Source: Actinomycetota bacterium
Lineage (GTDB): Bacteria > Actinomycetota > AC-67
Direction of reading: 5' to 3'
Length of the DNA: 42,202 bases
Assembly (NCBI GenBank): GCA_040905475.1
Contig: JBBDRM010000166.1
Coordinates: 28,642-70,843, forward strand
Below, in pieces: positions 39,172 through 42,202 of this stretch. Position 1 is the first letter of the stretch. Each line of letters begins with the position of its first letter. Below the pieces are notes generated by a model. The model was not told where the DNA came from. It did no database searches and saw nothing but the letters and a program-made list of their open reading frames with translations. The position numbers and the translations under genes are program-made.

Positions 39172-40820
39172 GACTCCCTCCTTACGGGAACCCCCATCTG
39201 GCGCATGAATTCGCGGATCACTGAGGTTTCCCCAACGCCGGGCCGCGGCGTCGGGTCGGGCTCGGGAGCCGGCGGACGAGCCGGCGCCGTCGCGCCGACC
39301 GGCGTCAGCGAAACGGTGAACGCGCTTCCCTCGCCGAGCGTGCTGCAGACCCCGATGGAGCCCCCCATCGACTCAACCAGCGACCGGACGATGAACAGGC
39401 CGATCCCGGTGCCGCCGAACCGGCGATCGTTCGCCGATTCTCCTTGCCAGAACTTGTCGAAGCAGTGGAGAACCTGCTCGGCGTCCATGCCGATCCCTCG
39501 ATCCGAGACAACGATCTGCAGCCCCTCGTCGGAACGGACCTCCACGTCCACCGGTTCGCCGCCCGGCGAGTATTTGATCGCGTTGTCCAGAAGGTGATCC
39601 ACGACGATCGCGACGGCATGAGCGTCGGCGATCACACGAGGCAGGTCGGCGCCGGCTTGGAACTGGACCGGCCGTCGGGTGGCTTGCGAGAAAGCGGCGA
39701 CGCGCTCGGCGACGATCGAGCCGAGATCGATGTCGGAGAGGTCGAGCGTCATGCGCCCGGCGTCGATCCGACTGGACAGCAACAACCGATTCACGATGCC
39801 GTCGAGCTCGATCGCCCGTCGCTCGATCGCGCGGAGGGCGTCCTCGCGGAGGCCGTTCGGCGCCGCTGTTCGTAGCAAGGTCTCGGCGAATCCTTGGATA
39901 ACGGTTAGCGGGGTCTTGAGCTCATGCGAGGCGGTCGCGAGGAACAGGGCCTTCGCTTCATCGGCCTCCTTGAGCCGGGTGATGTCGCGGAACGAGTGAA
40001 CGACCTCGGAGATCCTCCCGTCCGCGTCACGGACCGCTTGGGCGGTGCCGAGCAACGGCTGACGATCGCCGATCGGACGCCTGCGCCAGAGCTCTTCTCC
40101 GAGGGTCGCGTCCGGCTCGACGAGATCGATCAACGGGCACGCGCCGTCACACGCAAGCTCGGCCTCCCCCCGGTGAAGCGCGAGCACGGCAGAGCATCGC
40201 CGGCCGAGCGCACCCGCCACGTCGCTGTCGAAGGTTCGTTCGGCCGCAGGGTTCCATTGCAGGATCGTCCCGGCCGAATCGGTAACGACCACGGCATCGG
40301 CGACGCGAGCGAGGATCGCCTGCGATTTCTCCTTCTCTGAGAGCGCCCGCTCGTAAAGGTGCGCGGTTTGCAGCGCGAGTCCGGTCTCGCGCGCGATGCC
40401 TTCGGCGAAGGCGCGCTCTTCGGACTCCCACCCCTCGAGGCCGGGGTGCTGGTTTCGCTCGAGATAGAGGACTCCCATGGCCCCGGTCGCCGCGACCAAT
40501 GGGAGCGCGAGATCTCCGACGAGTTGATTCGAACCGGCACGGGCACGCATCGCCGCATCGACGACGGCCGCCGGCGGATGTGCCGGACCGGCGATCGGCT
40601 CGCCCATCAGAAACGCGAGGCGTGGGACGTCGCCGCGGATGCGAACCCAGGCGCTCGTGCGGCGACATTCGAGGGTGCGATGCAACGCCTCGACGGCGGC
40701 CCGGAGGACTCGCTCCGTGTCGAGGTGCTCGCGGATCTGGTGGCCTGCTGCATCGAGTGCGTTGGAGAGATGACGCATGCGACGGCGCTCGGCCCACCGT
40801 TGGGATAGGTCTCGCGACAA
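39168..40820 (-). CDS. soluble sensor histidine kinase with GAF and PAS domains
   Basis: This 550-residue protein has a GAF-like domain (about 30-155), a PAS domain (about 165-285), the phospho-acceptor His299 in ATASHELKTPLTV, and a HATPase domain with the N-box LLDNAIKYSP, DRGIGM and GTGIGLFIVRSLVESMGG. No membrane helix is seen, so it senses a cytoplasmic signal or relies on the membrane protein encoded after it. No response regulator gene is adjacent. The TTG start has AAGGAG 8 bases upstream; ATG 40778 is the alternative. It is coupled to the next gene by ATGA. Confidence 0.85.
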   Translation of the reverse strand: MSRDLSQRWAERRRMRHLSNALDAAGHQIREHLDTERVLRAAVEALHRTLECRRTSAWVRIRGDVPRLAFLMGEPIAGPAHPPAAVVDAAMRARAGSNQLVGDLALPLVAATGAMGVLYLERNQHPGLEGWESEERAFAEGIARETGLALQTAHLYERALSEKEKSQAILARVADAVVVTDSAGTILQWNPAAERTFDSDVAGALGRRCSAVLALHRGEAELACDGACPLIDLVEPDATLGEELWRRRPIGDRQPLLGTAQAVRDADGRISEVVHSFRDITRLKEADEAKALFLATASHELKTPLTVIQGFAETLLRTAAPNGLREDALRAIERRAIELDGIVNRLLLSSRIDAGRMTLDLSDIDLGSIVAERVAAFSQATRRPVQFQAGADLPRVIADAHAVAIVVDHLLDNAIKYSPGGEPVDVEVRSDEGLQIVVSDRGIGMDAEQVLHCFDKFWQGESANDRRFGGTGIGLFIVRSLVESMGGSIGVCSTLGEGSAFTVSLTPVGATAPARPPAPEPDPTPRPGVGETSVIREFMRQMGVPVRRES

Positions 40821-40913
40821 AGAAGCTCTCCTTGCTTGCCGGAGAAGGATTATCAGGAGAAACGAGGAGCTCCCGGCAGGCCCGGACTACTCAATCTGGG
40901 TAGCCCGAATGGA

Positions 40914-41924
40914 TCATCGTGGTCGCGAATCAGACATCCCAGGCGCCGCGACATCTTCATCCTCGACGGGCGGCATCCCGGCCCCGACCTCCCCGGGCTC
41001 TGCGGTTCGCCGAGCCGTAACGATCATGGCGACGGCGGTGACGACGATCGCGCCGGCGAGGATGGTGAACGCCTCAACGCGCTCGTCGGCGAGCGCCCAG
41101 CCGAGTGCGACGGCCACGACCGGGTTGACGTACGCGTACGTGGACACGAGCGACGTCGGGGCCGACCGGAGGAGCCACGTGTAGCACGGGAAGGCGGCGA
41201 GGGTCCCGAATACGATCAAGTAGGCCAGCGCGAGGATCGACGAGCGTGAGAACGCCGACGGTTCGATCCGGCCGAGCTCGCCGGCGAAGATGCCGACGAC
41301 GCCGAGGATCGCTCCTCCGCACAGGAGCTGCATCGAAGCCGAAACCAGCGGCCGCGCAGGAAGTGGCGCGCGCCGCGAGTAAAGCGACCCGATCGCCCAC
41401 GACAGTGAGCCTCCGACGACGACGAGCGCGCCGAGCGTGTCGATGCTGCCCTCGCCGGTGGGGCGGATCAGCAACGCGGTGCCGGCGAACCCGACCACCA
41501 GCCCGGCGACGGCGACCCGCGGAAGTCGCTCGCGCAGCGCCGCGAACCCGATCAACGCCATCCACAGCGGCACCGTCGCGACGAGGAGCGCCGCGACCCC
41601 AGACGGGATCCGCTGCTCGGCCCAGACCACTCCCCCGTTGCCGCCGAGGAACAACAAACCGCCGACGATCGCCGCGGAGCGCCACTGCGGCACGCCGGGG
41701 CGGTCCGCCTCGCGGTCGCCGCGGCGGATCGCGAACGCATACAGGAGACCGCCGGCGACGAGGAATCGGAACGACGCGCTGAGCATCGGCGGCAGGGTTT
41801 CGATCGTGAACCGGATCGCGAGGTAGGTCGAGCCCCACACGACGTAGACGACCGCGAGCGCCGCCCAGACCAGCGGCGCGGTCTGAGACCGGCCGTGAGC
41901 CGGTGGACCCGCCTCCCCCGCCAT
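40914..41924 (-). CDS. EamA/DMT-family metabolite exporter
   Basis: This 336-residue protein has ten hydrophobic helices in two EamA halves (about residues 18-155 and 165-300): WALAVVYVVWGSTYLAIRFTI-like start, LLFLGGNGGVVWAEQRIPSG and LGWALADERVEAFTILAGAIVV. DMT exporters move amino acids, nucleotides or drugs out of the cell; the substrate cannot be told. The first 16 and last 25 residues are polar. TAGCCT (complement of 41934-41939) lies 9 bases before the ATG. It does not appear to share an operon with the kinase. Confidence 0.87.
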   Translation of the reverse strand: MAGEAGPPAHGRSQTAPLVWAALAVVYVVWGSTYLAIRFTIETLPPMLSASFRFLVAGGLLYAFAIRRGDREADRPGVPQWRSAAIVGGLLFLGGNGGVVWAEQRIPSGVAALLVATVPLWMALIGFAALRERLPRVAVAGLVVGFAGTALLIRPTGEGSIDTLGALVVVGGSLSWAIGSLYSRRAPLPARPLVSASMQLLCGGAILGVVGIFAGELGRIEPSAFSRSSILALAYLIVFGTLAAFPCYTWLLRSAPTSLVSTYAYVNPVVAVALGWALADERVEAFTILAGAIVVTAVAMIVTARRTAEPGEVGAGMPPVEDEDVAAPGMSDSRPR

Positions 41925-41968
41925 CGTCGGCCCAGGCTAACCGACGCCCGGCCCGGCCACCGCCGGAT

Positions 41969-42202
41969 TTAGGGGCCGTGACGGAGCTGCGTAAAGCATT
42001 CCGAAGCGAGCAGCTCGAGCCCGGCGCGATCGTACGGCGGGTGGGCCATCACGGCACAGTGGGTTGCGCCCGCTCTCTCATATCGCGAGAGCTGCTCGGC
42101 GCACTCCTCGGGCGTGCCGACGAGCGATCGCTCCTCCAGCCGCTTCGCGTCGCGTCCGCGAGCGCGCGCCCCGGCCTCGAGCGCGCCCACGGCGTCCGAA
42201 CG
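41969..42202 (-). CDS. LLM-class oxidoreductase, C-terminal part, cut by the window end
   Basis: The frame stays open to the right edge, so only the last 77 residues are present. They end with the C-terminal LLM (luciferase-like) pattern: RLEERSLVGTPEECAEQLSRYERAGATHCAVMAHPPYDRAGLELLASE. The TPEECAEQLxxYxxAG motif is typical of the last helix of F420- or flavin-dependent members. The N-terminal part, including the start, lies beyond the window. The gene ends 45 bp before the EamA start on the same strand. Confidence 0.75.
   Translation of the reverse strand, partial: RSDAVGALEAGARARGRDAKRLEERSLVGTPEECAEQLSRYERAGATHCAVMAHPPYDRAGLELLASECFTQLRHGP

Noticed and set aside
1-42202. tRNA, rRNA, CRISPR or insertion-sequence features
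   Set aside because: No T-loop/CCA patterns, regular spaced repeats or transposase motifs were seen by eye.

Overview
The window is a chromosomal segment from a GC-rich bacterium (roughly two thirds G+C by eye). It is most likely a member of the Actinomycetota, probably an uncultured, deep-branching lineage. The signs are a BldC-type regulator, a SigF-like sigma factor paired with a UsfX-like anti-sigma factor, a CruF-type carotenoid protein, F420/luciferase-like oxidoreductases, and many genes with a -10-like hexamer 6-9 nt before the start codon and no Shine-Dalgarno sequence. I see no rRNA, tRNA, CRISPR array, prophage or insertion sequence. Genes are packed tightly and no gap exceeds about 200 bases.

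Layout. 0-3 kb: an anchored kelch protein, a LarA-family racemase and a SnoaL-like protein. 3-6.6 kb: an ECF sigma factor with a DUF5667 membrane protein, then a SigF-type general-stress module (UsfX-like anti-sigma, SigF-like sigma, STAS antagonist, KGG-repeat stress protein) with two good SigF-type promoters. 6.6-12.7 kb: metabolic genes (crotonase, SRPBCC, TPP enzyme, inositol phosphatase, aldehyde dehydrogenase) with a small lipoprotein and a zinc ribbon. 12.7-15.4 kb: CruF-like protein, ferritin-like diiron protein, rhomboid protease with a zinc-finger head. 15.5-18.8 kb: a large adenylate cyclase/ATPase/TPR protein. 18.8-24.3 kb: LLM oxidoreductase, IF-1 with a basic N-terminal extension, a 25-G homopolymer beside an unlisted 50-residue membrane peptide, methyltransferase, hydrolase, S51 peptidase, alpha-hydroxy-acid dehydrogenase and BldC. 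24.3-31.7 kb: aminopeptidase N, a Crp regulator with a small upstream partner, a histone-like mini-protein, a cysteine-rich protein and a membrane M50 peptidase carrying a PqqD-like head and two cyclic-nucleotide domains. Divergent from these are an ECF sigma factor and a zinc anti-sigma-like protein. 31.7-36 kb: two large secreted proteins (S15-type hydrolase; DUF11/choice-of-anchor P). 36-42.2 kb: NUDIX, nitrobindin, atypical SDR, thioredoxin-like ferredoxin, a seven-helix membrane protein with a histidine kinase, an EamA exporter and a cut LLM gene.

Two regulatory themes stand out. First, the SigF module looks self-reinforcing: the antagonist and the stress protein both sit behind GTTT-N16-GGGTA promoters. 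Second, the window holds one adenylate cyclase, one Crp regulator and one peptidase with two intact-looking cyclic-nucleotide pockets, which suggests (by inference only) a local cAMP circuit. The 27.5-31.7 kb locus, where a cNMP-domain membrane peptidase faces an ECF sigma/anti-sigma pair, is the best candidate for an uncharacterised system.
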